From: Microbacterium salsuginis
GTDB taxonomy: Bacteria; Actinomycetota; Actinomycetes; Actinomycetales; Microbacteriaceae
DNA: 64,000 bases
Assembly (NCBI RefSeq): GCF_012524205.1
Contig: NZ_JABACI010000002.1
Span: forward strand, 248,001-312,000
Direction: 5' to 3'
Of this stretch, positions 51,765 to 63,596 are shown piece after piece. Every line of letters starts with the position of its first letter. The first letter of the stretch is position 1. The translations under genes were made by a program, and so were the position numbers. The notes beneath the pieces are model-generated. The model had not been told where the DNA came from, did not search any database, and saw only the letters and a list, made by a program, of their open reading frames with translations.

Positions 51765-53437
51765 GACGCACCTCCGTGGGGCAGCTCGATCGGCTGGGTC
51801 AGCCCCAGTTCCTCCACGGCCGCGATCGAGTCGTCACCGGGGTCCACGGGGATCGGCGATGCTCCGGCCACGGACGCCCCGCGCCGGGGCAGCGTGAGCA
51901 CGAAGTGAGTGCCCCGTCCAGGCTCGGACCAGACGGCGAGCTCGCCGCCGTGGAGCTTGGCGTCACCGAGGGCGATCGACAGCCCGAGCCCGGTCCCGCC
52001 GATCGTGCGCGTGCGGGACGGGTCGGCACGCCAGAAGCGATCGAAGACGCGCTCCACGTCTTCGGGCTTCATGCCGAGGCCGTAGTCGCGCACGCCGATC
52101 GCGACCGCCTGCTGATTGCTGTCGACGGTCACGACGATGGGGCGCCCCTCGCCGTGCTCGATCGCGTTGCCGAGCAGATTGCGCACGACCCGCCGAACGC
52201 GGCGCGGGTCCATGTCGACCGGCGAATAGCCGCCCGGTGCCACCAGGCGCACGTCGCTGCCGTGCTGCTCGGCGAGCTGCTGCATCGACCCGATGACGTC
52301 CTCGGCCAGGTGGGCGAGGCTCGTCGGCTCGAGGTCGAGCTGCACGGATCCCGCGTCGTAGCGGCTGATCTCGAGCAAGTCGGTGAGCAGCAGCTCGAAC
52401 CGCTGCACCTGGTTGTTCAGCAGCTCGGCCGCACGCGCCGTGGCGGGGTCGAACTCGTCGCGCTGGTCGTTGATCATGTCGGCCGCCAGGCGGATCGTGG
52501 TCAGGGGCGTGCGCAGCTCATGGGACACATCCGAGACGAATCGCTGCTGCACGAGCGACAGCTCGGCGAGTTCCTTGATCTGAGACTCGATGCTGTCGGC
52601 CATGGCGTTGAACGAGCGGCCGAGCGTCGCGAGCTCGTCCTCGCCGCGCACGGGAAGACGCACGCCGAGCTCGCCGGCGGCGAGCTGTGCGCTGGTGTCC
52701 GCCGCCTCACTGATCGGCAGCGTCAGCGAGCGCAGGACGAACCAGGCGACGCCGCCGATCAGCAGCACGAGCCCGATTCCGACCACCCACAGCGTCCCTT
52801 GCACGAAACCGAGCGTCTGCGGCGCGTTGGCGAGGTCGTAGCCGAGGTACAGCTCGTACTCCGCGACGCCGGGCACCGACAGCTGCTGGCCGACCATGAT
52901 CCCGGGTGTCGTCCCGCCGTCCGCCGTGGGAAGCGCCACGGACTGCCAGATCTGCCGGTCCGGGTTGTCTCGCACGGCCTGACGCAGGGCGTCGCTCACG
53001 ACTTCGTCGATCGGCTCGTAACTGGTGAAATCCTGCGGCGCGTTGGGGACGGGCGGGCCGATGCGCAGCGCCGCGAGGAGGCTGCTGGATGACTCGTTGT
53101 TGAGGGTCGAGTACGCGAGAGTCATGACGTTCTGCAGCTGCACGCCGTCGGTCTGAACGGCAGCGTTCAGCCTCTCCTGTGCGGAGGACCGCGCCTGGGC
53201 CGCATCGACCAGAACCTGCTGCCGCCGTGATCCGAACAGGTCGTTCTGGATCGCCAGCGCCATCCACACGCACGCGACGGCGACGGCGAGCGCCGTCAGT
53301 CCGAGAGTCACGAGAAGCGTGCGGAAGCGCAGCGACCGCCGCCACAGCGTGGCGATGTTGCCCGGCCATGCGCGCCACAGGCGCCAGCCCTTGAGCGGCG
53401 TCCGGGTCGCCGTGACCCCCGTGATCGGGGCTGTCAC
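51761..53437 (-). CDS. mtrB: Sensor histidine kinase MtrB
   Basis: This 558-residue sensor has two membrane helices (about 41-65 and 230-250) around an extracytoplasmic domain of about 165 residues. HAMP (about 250-305), HisKA with FVSDVSHELRTPLTTIRLAADM, and HATPase_c (NLLGNAIEHGEG; DYGLGM; GTGLGLSIA) follow. With MtrA it controls cell wall hydrolases, division and osmotic response in Actinobacteria. It starts with GTG 7 nt after the mtrA stop. Confidence 0.96.
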   Translation of the reverse strand: MTAPITGVTATRTPLKGWRLWRAWPGNIATLWRRSLRFRTLLVTLGLTALAVAVACVWMALAIQNDLFGSRRQQVLVDAAQARSSAQERLNAAVQTDGVQLQNVMTLAYSTLNNESSSSLLAALRIGPPVPNAPQDFTSYEPIDEVVSDALRQAVRDNPDRQIWQSVALPTADGGTTPGIMVGQQLSVPGVAEYELYLGYDLANAPQTLGFVQGTLWVVGIGLVLLIGGVAWFVLRSLTLPISEAADTSAQLAAGELGVRLPVRGEDELATLGRSFNAMADSIESQIKELAELSLVQQRFVSDVSHELRTPLTTIRLAADMINDQRDEFDPATARAAELLNNQVQRFELLLTDLLEISRYDAGSVQLDLEPTSLAHLAEDVIGSMQQLAEQHGSDVRLVAPGGYSPVDMDPRRVRRVVRNLLGNAIEHGEGRPIVVTVDSNQQAVAIGVRDYGLGMKPEDVERVFDRFWRADPSRTRTIGGTGLGLSIALGDAKLHGGELAVWSEPGRGTHFVLTLPRRGASVAGASPIPVDPGDDSIAAVEELGLTQPIELPHGGAS

Positions 53438-53444
53438 GGGATCC

Positions 53445-54125
53445 TCACACCACGGCGCCGGCGCGGTACCCGACGCCGCGCACCGTCGTCACGATCCGGG
53501 GGTTGTCCGGGTCCTGCTCGACCTTGGCCCGGAGCCGCTGCACGTGCACGTTCACCAGGCGGGTGTCGGCCTTGTAGTGGTAGCCCCACACCTGCTCGAG
53601 CAGCATCTCGCGCGAGAACACCTGCTGCGGCTTGGAGGCGAGGGCCACGAGCAGCTCGAACTCGAGCGGGGTCAGCGCGATCGGGGAATCGTCTCGGCGC
53701 ACCTCATGGGCGGCGACGTCCACGGTGAGGTCGCCGATGCGCAGCGTGTCGTTGCCCTGCGGCGTCGACGGCCGCAGCCGCGTCCGGATGCGCGCGACCA
53801 GTTCCTTCGGGTTGAACGGCTTGACGATGTAGTCGTCGGCACCGGACTCCAGCCCCTTCACCACGTCGGCGGTGTCGGTTCGGGCGGTGAGCATGATGAT
53901 CGGAATGCCGGACTCGGCGCGGATCCGCGTGCAGATCTCGATGCCGTCCATGCCCGGCAGCATGAGGTCGAGGAGGATCAGATCGGGCTTCTCGTCGCGC
54001 CACGCGTCGACGGCCTGCGTGCCGTCCGAGCAGAACACGGGCTCGAATCCCTCGGTGCGCAGCACGATGCCGATCATCTCGGCGAGGGCGGTGTCGTCGT
54101 CGACCACCAGAATGCGTGATGTCAT
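53445..54125 (-). CDS. mtrA: Response regulator MtrA
   Basis: This 226-residue OmpR/PhoB-type regulator has a receiver domain with phospho-acceptor Asp53 (LILLDLMLPGMDG), Thr80 and Lys102. A C-terminal winged helix follows (TPLEFELLVALASKPQQVFSREMLLEQVWGYHYKADTRLV...). It matches MtrA closely, an essential regulator in many Actinobacteria. ATG 54125 has AAAGGA upstream and leads the operon mtrA-mtrB-lpqB. The 225-nt gap to the divergent next gene must hold its promoter; I could not fix one. Confidence 0.97.
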   Translation of the reverse strand: MTSRILVVDDDTALAEMIGIVLRTEGFEPVFCSDGTQAVDAWRDEKPDLILLDLMLPGMDGIEICTRIRAESGIPIIMLTARTDTADVVKGLESGADDYIVKPFNPKELVARIRTRLRPSTPQGNDTLRIGDLTVDVAAHEVRRDDSPIALTPLEFELLVALASKPQQVFSREMLLEQVWGYHYKADTRLVNVHVQRLRAKVEQDPDNPRIVTTVRGVGYRAGAVV

Positions 54126-54350
54126 CGCGCGCGTTCGTTCCTTTACGTCCTGGCACGGGGCCACGGCACGCGCCGTCCCCATGCGCTCCCCACAGAGTAG
54201 TCGACGGCGCCTGAGCGCAGGCCGAGCACAGGCCGTGACCGCGCCGAACGGCCGGGGCGGGGCATTCGTCCGATGTGAAACGATAGGGGTCCGGCCCGCC
54301 CGGCGCTCCGCTTCGCGGACGCACGCGGGCCCGACGGAGAGGGGAAGACC

Positions 54351-55883
54351 GTGACCGCGTACCCGGCCTGGACGCCGGCATCCCGCCCCGGCATCATCCC
54401 GCTCCACCCGCTGACATTCGGCACGATCCTCGGCCGCTCGTTCGCGGCGCTCCGCCAGAATCCCCGAGTGCTGCTCGGGTTCGCACTGATCGTGCAGACC
54501 CTGGCCTATCTCGTCGTCCTCGCGGCCGTCCTGGGCGTGTCGTTCGCGTCGTTCTCGCGGCTGGACACCCTGCAGCCCGGAACCGACGAGTACGAGACCG
54601 TGCTGGCCGGCTCGATCGCCATCACCGCGGTGACCGGCATCGTCCTGGGCCTGGCCGCCGGCGCGCTCAGCGTCATCGTGCAGGGCATCGTGGTGGTCGA
54701 GGTGACGCACGCCGCCGTCGCCGAGAAGCTCACGCTCGGTCAGCTGTGGCGCCAGATCAAGCCGATCGTGTGGCGGCTCATCGGCTACTCGATGCTCGTG
54801 ATCCTGGCCGTCATCGCCGTCATCGTGCTCGTCGTCCTCGGCATGATCGGCATCGCGATCGTCGCGCCCCCGGCGGCGATCGTCCTCACGATCCTGCTGA
54901 TCCTCGCGGCCATCCCGCTGACGTGGTGGCTCATGATCAAGCTGCTGCTCGCGCCGGCCACGATCATCGTCGAGCACGCCACGATCGTCCAGGCGCTGAA
55001 GCGGTCCTGGGCGCTCACGCGTGGCCGGTTCTGGCCCGCTCTCGGCATCATCCTGGTGATCTCGGTGATCTTCGGCGCGGTCGCGCAGGTCGTCAGCATT
55101 CCGCTCGGGTTCCTCTCGATGGGGCTGACCACCGTGATCGCGCCGACCGGAGACCCCGAGCCCAGCGCCATCATCGCGATCCTCGCGACGGGTCTGCTCA
55201 CGCAGGTGCTCACGCTGCTGCTGCAGTCGGTCGCGATCGTCGTGCAGTCGACGGCGACCGCCATCATCTACATCGACTGCCGCATGCGCCGTGAGGGGCT
55301 CGATCTCGATCTGCTCGCGTACGTGGAGAAGCGGGATGCCGGAGCCGGCCCTCTCGACGACCCGTACCGCGAGCACGTCGGCCGTGTCATGGCGCCCCGC
55401 GGATGGCCGGCCGGAGCGTACCCCGGTCCCGGTGCATATCCCGGCCAGCCGTTCCCTGGCCAAGGTGCCTACCCGGCGCAGCAGGGATACCCGGCGCCAG
55501 GTGGCTTCCCTGGTCCGCAGGCGTACTCCGGCCAGCCGGCGTACGCGGCCCAGAGCGCCACCCCCGCGCAGGGTGGATACCCCGGCCAGCCGGCGCAGCC
55601 GCCGTACGCCGCCCAGCCGCCCGCCGCCCAGCCGCCCGCCGCCCAGCCGCCCCACGCGCAGCAGCCGCCTGTGCAGTACGCCGCTCCGCAGGCTGCCGCA
55701 CCCCAGCCGCAGGCACCGCAGGCACCGACCCCGCAGGCTCCCGCGCCGGCAGCATCCGATCCTGCCGAACAGGCTCCCGCGCCCGCGGCATCCGATCCTG
55801 CCGAACAGCCGCCGTCGCCCACGACCTGGGCCGCACCCGGGTCTGCCCCCGACGGCACCGACCGAGAGTCGCCGTGGGCGTGA
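54351..55883 (+). CDS. GPDPase-membrane-domain-like protein with Pro/Ala/Tyr/Gln-rich tail
   Basis: This 510-residue protein has an N-terminal membrane part of six helices (about 35-300) that resembles the glycerophosphodiester phosphodiesterase membrane domain. It includes the segment PATIIVEHATIVQALKRSWALTRGRFWPALGI, typical of that group. From about 345 it becomes a low-complexity tail of GAYPG, AQPPA and AASDPAEQ-type repeats, probably disordered and cytoplasmic. It carries no catalytic domain. It starts the five-gene run ending with a DUF58 protein; the next gene overlaps it by four bases. The GTG start has GGGGAAG upstream. Confidence 0.78.
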   Translation: MTAYPAWTPASRPGIIPLHPLTFGTILGRSFAALRQNPRVLLGFALIVQTLAYLVVLAAVLGVSFASFSRLDTLQPGTDEYETVLAGSIAITAVTGIVLGLAAGALSVIVQGIVVVEVTHAAVAEKLTLGQLWRQIKPIVWRLIGYSMLVILAVIAVIVLVVLGMIGIAIVAPPAAIVLTILLILAAIPLTWWLMIKLLLAPATIIVEHATIVQALKRSWALTRGRFWPALGIILVISVIFGAVAQVVSIPLGFLSMGLTTVIAPTGDPEPSAIIAILATGLLTQVLTLLLQSVAIVVQSTATAIIYIDCRMRREGLDLDLLAYVEKRDAGAGPLDDPYREHVGRVMAPRGWPAGAYPGPGAYPGQPFPGQGAYPAQQGYPAPGGFPGPQAYSGQPAYAAQSATPAQGGYPGQPAQPPYAAQPPAAQPPAAQPPHAQQPPVQYAAPQAAAPQPQAPQAPTPQAPAPAASDPAEQAPAPAASDPAEQPPSPTTWAAPGSAPDGTDRESPWA

Positions 55884-56575
55884 CCTCCCTGGCGCGCGGC
55901 GTCGTGCGCGGAATCGTGCATCGCGCCGACGGCGTCCCGCCGCTCACGCCCGATGGCGACGAAGGGCGCGAGTGGGCCGAGACCGAATTGTCGGACCCCG
56001 CCTACGACATCGCCGAGCCCACGCCCTTCGATCGCATCGCCCGCGCGATCGGCGACTTCATCGCGTCGCTGCTCTCGCCCGACGTCTCGGGCGGCTGGGC
56101 GTCGGCGTTCGCCGTGGTCGCCGCCATCGTCGTGGTCGGGGTCATCGTCGCGGCCTTCCTGGTGTGGGGAATGCCGCGCGCGACCCGGCGCGCGGCGCGA
56201 TCGGCGCCGCTGCTGTTCGGCGAGAGCGAGCATCGGTCGGCGAGCGAACTGCGCGCAGCGGCGGCAACCCACGCGCGCGCCGGTGAGTGGGAGGCGGCTG
56301 TCGTCCTGCGCTTCCGCGCACTGGCGCGCGGCTGCCTCGAGCGCGGCGTGGTCGATCCACCACCGGGAGCCACTGTGCACGCGTTCGCGCGCGCCGCGGC
56401 GGGCGTCTTCCCGCAGCACGCGGCCCGGCTCGAGCAGGCCGCGGTGGCGTTCGACGACGTCCGCTACCTGCGTCGTCCCGGCACGGCAGAGCTCTACCGG
56501 CTGGTCGCAGAAGTCGACGACGCGGTGGCCGCCGCGCGGCCGGCGGTGCGCGAACCGCAGGAGGCGATCTCGTGA
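55880..56575 (+). CDS. DUF4129 domain membrane protein
   Basis: This 231-residue protein has one clear membrane helix (about 73-97). After it is a cytoplasmic DUF4129 domain (about 125-210) with the pattern AAATHARAGEWEAAVVLRFRALARGCLERG. DUF4129 is often fused to transglutaminase-like proteins or found beside MoxR AAA+ genes, as here. The GTG overlaps the previous stop (GTGA, 55880-55883). I start here, since the longer frame would lie wholly over the neighbouring low-complexity tail. Confidence 0.85.
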   Translation: MTSLARGVVRGIVHRADGVPPLTPDGDEGREWAETELSDPAYDIAEPTPFDRIARAIGDFIASLLSPDVSGGWASAFAVVAAIVVVGVIVAAFLVWGMPRATRRAARSAPLLFGESEHRSASELRAAAATHARAGEWEAAVVLRFRALARGCLERGVVDPPPGATVHAFARAAAGVFPQHAARLEQAAVAFDDVRYLRRPGTAELYRLVAEVDDAVAAARPAVREPQEAIS

Positions 56576-57762
56576 CCACCGCCGCGCCCGCCGAGCTCGC
56601 GTCCGCCGCCCCTCGCCGCGGCCGGCGGGTCGCGGCATGGATCGCGATCGGCGTCGCGCTGCTGGTGATCGGCGGCGCCGGCGCGGCGATCACCGCCGCG
56701 AACGAGTGGGCGGCCCGCGGCGCGCTCGACCCCGCCTCCGCAGGACCGGCCGGCACGCGGGCCATCGCCGAGATCCTGCGCGACAACGGTGTCGAAGTCG
56801 AGATCGTGAGGAACCGGGATGCTGCGGCCCGAGCGCTCGCCGACGACGACGCCACGCTGATCCTTCCCGACACGCCCGCATTGTCGGACGACGCCGTCGA
56901 GGCCCTGGCCTCCGGTGCGCGAGACGTCGTGCTGATCGATCCCCGCGCGCGCACCCTCGACCTCTTCCTTCCCGGCACGAGCCCTGCCGGCGTCGCACCG
57001 TCCGGGACGGCGGCGCCGGCTTGCGACCTGCCGGAGGCCGAGCGCTCCGGTGCGGTCGAACCCGGCTCGATCTTCGCGATCGACGATGCGGACGGGGTGA
57101 CCGGGTGCTATCCCGTGGACGGGGCCTACGGTCTCGTCGTCGGCGCGCGCGGCGACGACCGGGTCGCGGCCGTCGACGGTCGCACGCTGTTCTCGAACGA
57201 GAGCCTCGCCCAGAACGGGAACGCAGCGCTGGCGGCCAACCTCATGGGGCGGCATCCGCTCGTCGTCTGGTACGTGCCGGGACCGGGCGACACCGACCTC
57301 CAGAACACCGACCCCTCGCTCGGCGAGCTCACGCCGCCGTGGGTGAGCCCGGTGATGGTGCTGCTCCTGATCGCCGGCGTCGCGGCGGCGATCTGGCGCG
57401 GCCGGCGCTTCGGCCCGCTCGTGGCCGAGCGACTGCCGGTGATGGTGCGCGTCTCGGAGACGACCGAGGGCCGCGCCCGCCTGTACGCCCGCTCGCGTGA
57501 TGCCGTCCACGCCGCGGACCAGCTGCGGATCGGCGCCCTGGAGCGGCTCGCCCGCCTGCTCGGGCTCGGCCCGGGGACGTCCGCTCCCGAGATCGCCGAC
57601 GCCGCAGCAGGACGCACCGGGCTGGATCGGGGCGCGGTGCGCGGCATCCTGATCGACGACCTCCCACGCAGCGACGCCGACCTCGTCGAGCTGAGCTCCC
57701 GCCTCCGACACCTCGAGGACGCCGTGCACGCGGCCGTCCGCCCGGAAAGGAATCCGAGATGA
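56572..57762 (+). CDS. DUF4350 domain membrane protein
   Basis: This 396-residue protein has an N-terminal helix (about 20-42), then an extracytoplasmic DUF4350 domain (about 55-250) with the start GPAGTRAIAEILRDNGVEVEIVR. A second helix (about 262-280) and a cytoplasmic helical end follow. Two cysteines (about 150 and 184) lie outside the membrane and could pair. The domain has a gatase-like fold in relatives, with no known activity. The GTG start overlaps the DUF4129 stop, and its own stop overlaps the MoxR start. Confidence 0.85.
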   Translation: MTTAAPAELASAAPRRGRRVAAWIAIGVALLVIGGAGAAITAANEWAARGALDPASAGPAGTRAIAEILRDNGVEVEIVRNRDAAARALADDDATLILPDTPALSDDAVEALASGARDVVLIDPRARTLDLFLPGTSPAGVAPSGTAAPACDLPEAERSGAVEPGSIFAIDDADGVTGCYPVDGAYGLVVGARGDDRVAAVDGRTLFSNESLAQNGNAALAANLMGRHPLVVWYVPGPGDTDLQNTDPSLGELTPPWVSPVMVLLLIAGVAAAIWRGRRFGPLVAERLPVMVRVSETTEGRARLYARSRDAVHAADQLRIGALERLARLLGLGPGTSAPEIADAAAGRTGLDRGAVRGILIDDLPRSDADLVELSSRLRHLEDAVHAAVRPERNPR

Positions 57763-58748
57763 CCGACACCTCCCCCGCGACGACCGTCGCGCCCGATGAC
57801 GCCGCGCTGCGCGAGGCGATGAACCGCGTGCGCGTGGAGGTCGGCAAGGCGGTCATCGGCCAGGACGGCACCGTGACCGGGCTGCTGATCGCCCTGCTCG
57901 CGCGCGGCCACGTCCTGCTCGAGGGCGTCCCCGGCGTCGCCAAGACGCTGCTCGTGCGCGCCTTCAGCACGGCACTCGGGCTGGACACCAAGCGCGTCCA
58001 GTTCACGCCCGACCTGATGCCCGGCGACGTCTCGGGGTCGCTCGTCTACGACGCCAAGACCGGCGAGTTCGAGTTCCGCGAGGGCCCGGTGTTCACGAAC
58101 GTCGTCCTGGCCGACGAGATCAACCGCACGCCCCCCAAGACGCAGGCGGCGCTCCTGGAGGCGATGGAAGAGCGTCAGGTGTCAACCGATGGCGTCACGC
58201 GGCCCCTCCCCGATCCGTTCCTCGTCGCCGCGACCCAGAACCCGATCGAGCACGAGGGCACGTACACGCTGCCCGAGGCGCAGCTGGACCGGTTCCTTCT
58301 CAAGCTCGTCGTCGAGGTTCCCGCGCGAGATGCCGAGCTCGCGGTGCTGCGCCGCCACGCGAGCGGCTTCGACCCGCGCGACCTCGCCGCCGCGGGGCTC
58401 ACGCGGGCCGCGACGGCGGACGAGATCCGTGCCGCGCAGCGGGCGGCGGCATCCGTCACCGTCTCGGACGATGTGCTCGGCTACGTCGTCGACCTCGCAC
58501 AGGCCACGCGGCGCAGCCCGTCGGTGCAGCTCGGCGTCAGCCCGCGCGCCGCCACGGCGCTGCTCGCGGCGTCGAAGGCGTGGGCTTGGCTCGGCGGATA
58601 CCCAGCCATCACGCCCGACCACGTGCAGACGATGCTCGTGCCCACATGGCGCCATCGCATCCGGCTGCGTCCCGACGCCGAGCTCGAGGGTGTCTCGGTG
58701 GACGCCGTGCTCGGCTCGGTGCTGCAGCAGACCCGCGTTCCGATCTGA
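57759..58748 (+). CDS. moxR: MoxR-family AAA+ ATPase
   Basis: This 329-residue AAA+ protein has Walker A GVPGVAKT (about residues 53-60), Walker B VVLADEINRTPPKTQAALLEAMEE (about 112-135), sensor 1 in AATQNPIEHEG, and an AAA lid. MoxR ATPases act as chaperones that load cofactors or remodel complexes with von Willebrand A-type partners, here the DUF58 protein next door. Start ATGA overlaps DUF4350. As in Mtb Rv3690-Rv3695, the cluster lies near membrane partners DUF4129 and DUF4350. Confidence 0.94.
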   Translation: MTDTSPATTVAPDDAALREAMNRVRVEVGKAVIGQDGTVTGLLIALLARGHVLLEGVPGVAKTLLVRAFSTALGLDTKRVQFTPDLMPGDVSGSLVYDAKTGEFEFREGPVFTNVVLADEINRTPPKTQAALLEAMEERQVSTDGVTRPLPDPFLVAATQNPIEHEGTYTLPEAQLDRFLLKLVVEVPARDAELAVLRRHASGFDPRDLAAAGLTRAATADEIRAAQRAAASVTVSDDVLGYVVDLAQATRRSPSVQLGVSPRAATALLAASKAWAWLGGYPAITPDHVQTMLVPTWRHRIRLRPDAELEGVSVDAVLGSVLQQTRVPI

Positions 58749-58752
58749 ATCG

Positions 58753-60054
58753 ATGTACGTCACCGGCCGCCTTCCGCTCCTCGTCGCCCTCGGCGCCGTG
58801 CCCGTCGCGCTGCTCTCCGTCGCGGGCGTCGACGCATGGCTCAGCGCGGCGGTCTGGGTGCTGGTGTGCGCCGCCGCGGCACTGGCCGACGTCGCGGCGG
58901 CACCCGACCCGCGCCGCGTGACCGTCCAGCGGCGCATGCCTCGCCGCGTGCTGCTCGGCCAGTCCGTCGCCGCCGAGGTCGTTCTCCGCAACGACGGCAC
59001 GCGAACGGTCCGGGGACGGTTCCGCGACGCGTGGCAGCCGACGGCCGGCGCGCCCGGCGATCACCCCGCGATCGTCATCCCGCCGGGTGAGAGCCGGGTC
59101 TTCGGCATCCCGCTCCTCCCCCGCCGCCGTGGCGAGCTCGCCAGCCGCTTCGTGGTGGTGCGGTCGGACGGACCTCTGCGTCTCGCGGGGCGTCAGGCGC
59201 GCATCGACACCCCGGGAACGATTCGCGTGCTGCCGCCGTTCACGGCGCGACGCCACCTTCCCTCTCGCCTCGCCCGGCTGCGCGAGCTCGACGGGAACAC
59301 CAGCGTGCAGGTGCGCGGCCAGGGCACCGAGTTCGACAGTCTGCGCGAGTACGTGCGCGGCGATGACGTGCGCTCGATCGACTGGCGTGCGACGGCTCGC
59401 GCCGGCACCACGATGCTGCGCACGTGGCGCCCGGAGCGCGACCGCCACGTGGTGATCGTGATCGACACCGGTCGCACCGCCGCGGCCCGGGTCGGTGACG
59501 GCGTGCGGATGGATGCCGCGATGGAGGCGGCGCTGCTGCTCGCGGCGCTCGCCGCGCGCGCGGGCGACCACGTGCACCTCCTCATGTTCGACCGGGTCGT
59601 GCGTGCGCGCGTGACGCGCGTCGACGGCCCCGGCCTGCTCCCCGCCCTCGTGGACGCGATGGCGCCGGTCGAACCACAGCTGATCGACACGGACTGGGAT
59701 GCCGCGTTCGCACAGTTGAGCACCCTGGCCTCACGACCCTCGCTCGTCGTCTTGATGACCGCGCAGGATGCCGCCGAGGCCGCGCGCGGCTTCCTGGGGT
59801 CGCTCCCCGCGCTCACGCAGCGCGCCCATGTGCTGGTCGGCACCGTGACAGATGAGCGGCCCCCGGCACCCGAGCGACCCGATGCGGCGGACGTCTACCA
59901 CGCCGCCGCGGTCGAGCGCTCGGCACGCGACGCCGCGATCGTCGCCGCGGCCATCGGCCGGGCGGGTGCCGAGGCGATCGCGGACACTCCCGAGGCCCTT
60001 CCCCCGAAGATCGCGGACCGCTACCTCGCACTCAAGGCAGCCGGGCGACTCTGA
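58753..60054 (+). CDS. DUF58 domain protein (vWA-like MoxR partner)
   Basis: This 433-residue protein has two N-terminal membrane helices (about 8-50), a beta-rich domain (about 60-190), and DUF58 at about 185-300. The diagnostic block there is GTEFDSLREYVRGDDVRSIDWRATARAGTTMLR. A vWA-like fold with VVIVIDTGR (partial MIDAS) follows. DUF58 proteins pair with MoxR ATPases. It closes the five-gene cluster, starting 4 nt after the MoxR stop. Confidence 0.92.
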   Translation: MYVTGRLPLLVALGAVPVALLSVAGVDAWLSAAVWVLVCAAAALADVAAAPDPRRVTVQRRMPRRVLLGQSVAAEVVLRNDGTRTVRGRFRDAWQPTAGAPGDHPAIVIPPGESRVFGIPLLPRRRGELASRFVVVRSDGPLRLAGRQARIDTPGTIRVLPPFTARRHLPSRLARLRELDGNTSVQVRGQGTEFDSLREYVRGDDVRSIDWRATARAGTTMLRTWRPERDRHVVIVIDTGRTAAARVGDGVRMDAAMEAALLLAALAARAGDHVHLLMFDRVVRARVTRVDGPGLLPALVDAMAPVEPQLIDTDWDAAFAQLSTLASRPSLVVLMTAQDAAEAARGFLGSLPALTQRAHVLVGTVTDERPPAPERPDAADVYHAAAVERSARDAAIVAAAIGRAGAEAIADTPEALPPKIADRYLALKAAGRL

Positions 60055-60377
60055 TCCGCCTCTCTGCCCTCCCCGCTGCCCCTCTCGCCCCACTCCCGAG
60101 GTCGGTTCGACTCCGACCCGCTGCCCGTCGCTCACCGCCTGGCCTTCTGCCGCGCTAGCCAGTCGGCTTTCGAATCGCGCACTTTGCAACTTCGCCGCCC
60201 GCCAATCTGCAAAGTGCGCGATTCGAAAGCCCAGGGGCGCCGCGCGAGGAGCGACGAATACCTGAACAGCGGGTGAAACCTGTCGCCCGGACGGCGTAAT
60301 GCGCGGACACTCCGCACGGGTTTCCTGGGAATCGGCTGAACATGCCGATACTCTCGCGACGAGGAAAGGAGTCCGCC
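60055..60377. other. 323-nt intergenic region with a 24-bp hairpin
   Basis: I see no coding capacity. It contains the 60165-60231 hairpin and, at its right end, the aquaporin ribosome binding site (GAGGAAAGGAG, 60361-60371). I could not fix a promoter. Confidence 0.6.
60165..60231. repeat. 24-bp perfect intergenic hairpin
   Basis: The 24-nt arms 60165-60188 (begins GGCTTTCGAATCGCGC) and 60208-60231 (ends GCGATTCGAAAGCC) are exact complements around a 19-nt loop. No T-tract follows. It is one of at least four long intergenic palindromes that differ from each other in sequence. Confidence 0.85.
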
Positions 60378-61175
60378 ATGTCGGATACCAACACCCTGCC
60401 GAGCACGGCCACCAAGCTCGTCGCCGAGGCCGTGGGTACGTTTCTGCTCGTGTTCGGGGGCGTGGGCACCGCGTTGTTCGCCGCCACGTTCCCTGCCGGG
60501 TCCGAGGGGAATCCGCTCGGCGTCGGCTTCGTCGGTGTCGCACTGGCCTTCGGTCTCACCGTCCTGGTGGGCGCCTACGCGTGGGGCCCTGTCTCGGGCG
60601 GCCACTTCAACCCCGCGATCACGCTGGGCCTTGCGGCATCCGGTCGCTTCGCCTGGAAGGACAGCGTCGGCTACATCATCGCCCAGCTGATCGGCGGTGC
60701 GCTGGCCACCACGGTCATCGTGCTCATCGGCCTGTTCGGTCCCGGTGACTGGCTGGCGACCGCGCAGGACGGCGGATTCGCGTCGAACGGCTTCGGCGAG
60801 CTGTCGCCCGGCGGATTCGGCCTGGGCGCCGCGATCGTCGCCGAGATCCTGCTGACCGCGGTGTTCGTGCTCATCATCCTCGGCGTGACGCACCCGTCAC
60901 GCGGCACCGCCGCGCTGGCCCCGCTGGCGATCGGTCTGACACTGACCCTCATCCACCTCATCTCGATCCCGATCGACAACACGTCGGTCAACCCCGCCCG
61001 TTCCATCGCAGCGGCGATCTACGGCGGGGTGGGACCGCTGTCGCAGGTGTGGGTGTTCATCGTGTTCCCGATCATCGGCGGCATCCTCGGTGGCATCCTG
61101 CACCGTGCGCTGTTCGAGCCGAAGGGCTCGGTGCCGCCGGCCCGTGCCGAGGCCCGCGTGCCCGACGCGCGCTGA
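60378..61175 (+). CDS. aqpZ: Aquaporin Z-like water channel
   Basis: This 265-residue MIP-family channel has six helices and the two half-helix motifs NPAIT (in GGHFNPAIT, about residues 77-81) and NPARS (in NTSVNPARS, about 206-210). The residue after the first NPA and the overall length fit water-selective AqpZ rather than GlpF. An insert (DGGFASNGFGELSPGGFG) sits between the halves. The ATG at 60378 follows an excellent ribosome binding site; an upstream ATG at 60342 would add 12 residues. Confidence 0.92.
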   Translation: MSDTNTLPSTATKLVAEAVGTFLLVFGGVGTALFAATFPAGSEGNPLGVGFVGVALAFGLTVLVGAYAWGPVSGGHFNPAITLGLAASGRFAWKDSVGYIIAQLIGGALATTVIVLIGLFGPGDWLATAQDGGFASNGFGELSPGGFGLGAAIVAEILLTAVFVLIILGVTHPSRGTAALAPLAIGLTLTLIHLISIPIDNTSVNPARSIAAAIYGGVGPLSQVWVFIVFPIIGGILGGILHRALFEPKGSVPPARAEARVPDAR

Positions 61176-61189
61176 TCCCCGTCCACCGC

Positions 61190-61224
61190 AGAGCGGCCCG
61201 CCCCGGATCGGGGCGGGCCGCTCT
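61190..61224. terminator. 15-bp perfect bidirectional terminator
   Basis: AGAGCGGCCCGCCCC (61190-61204) pairs with GGGGCGGGCCGCTCT (61210-61224), loop GGATC. It lies between convergent aqpZ and katG. The plus strand continues CGTTGTGG. Confidence 0.88.
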
Positions 61225-61244
61225 CGTTGTGGCCGGGCGGTGGG

Positions 61245-63596
<2,352 letters not shown>

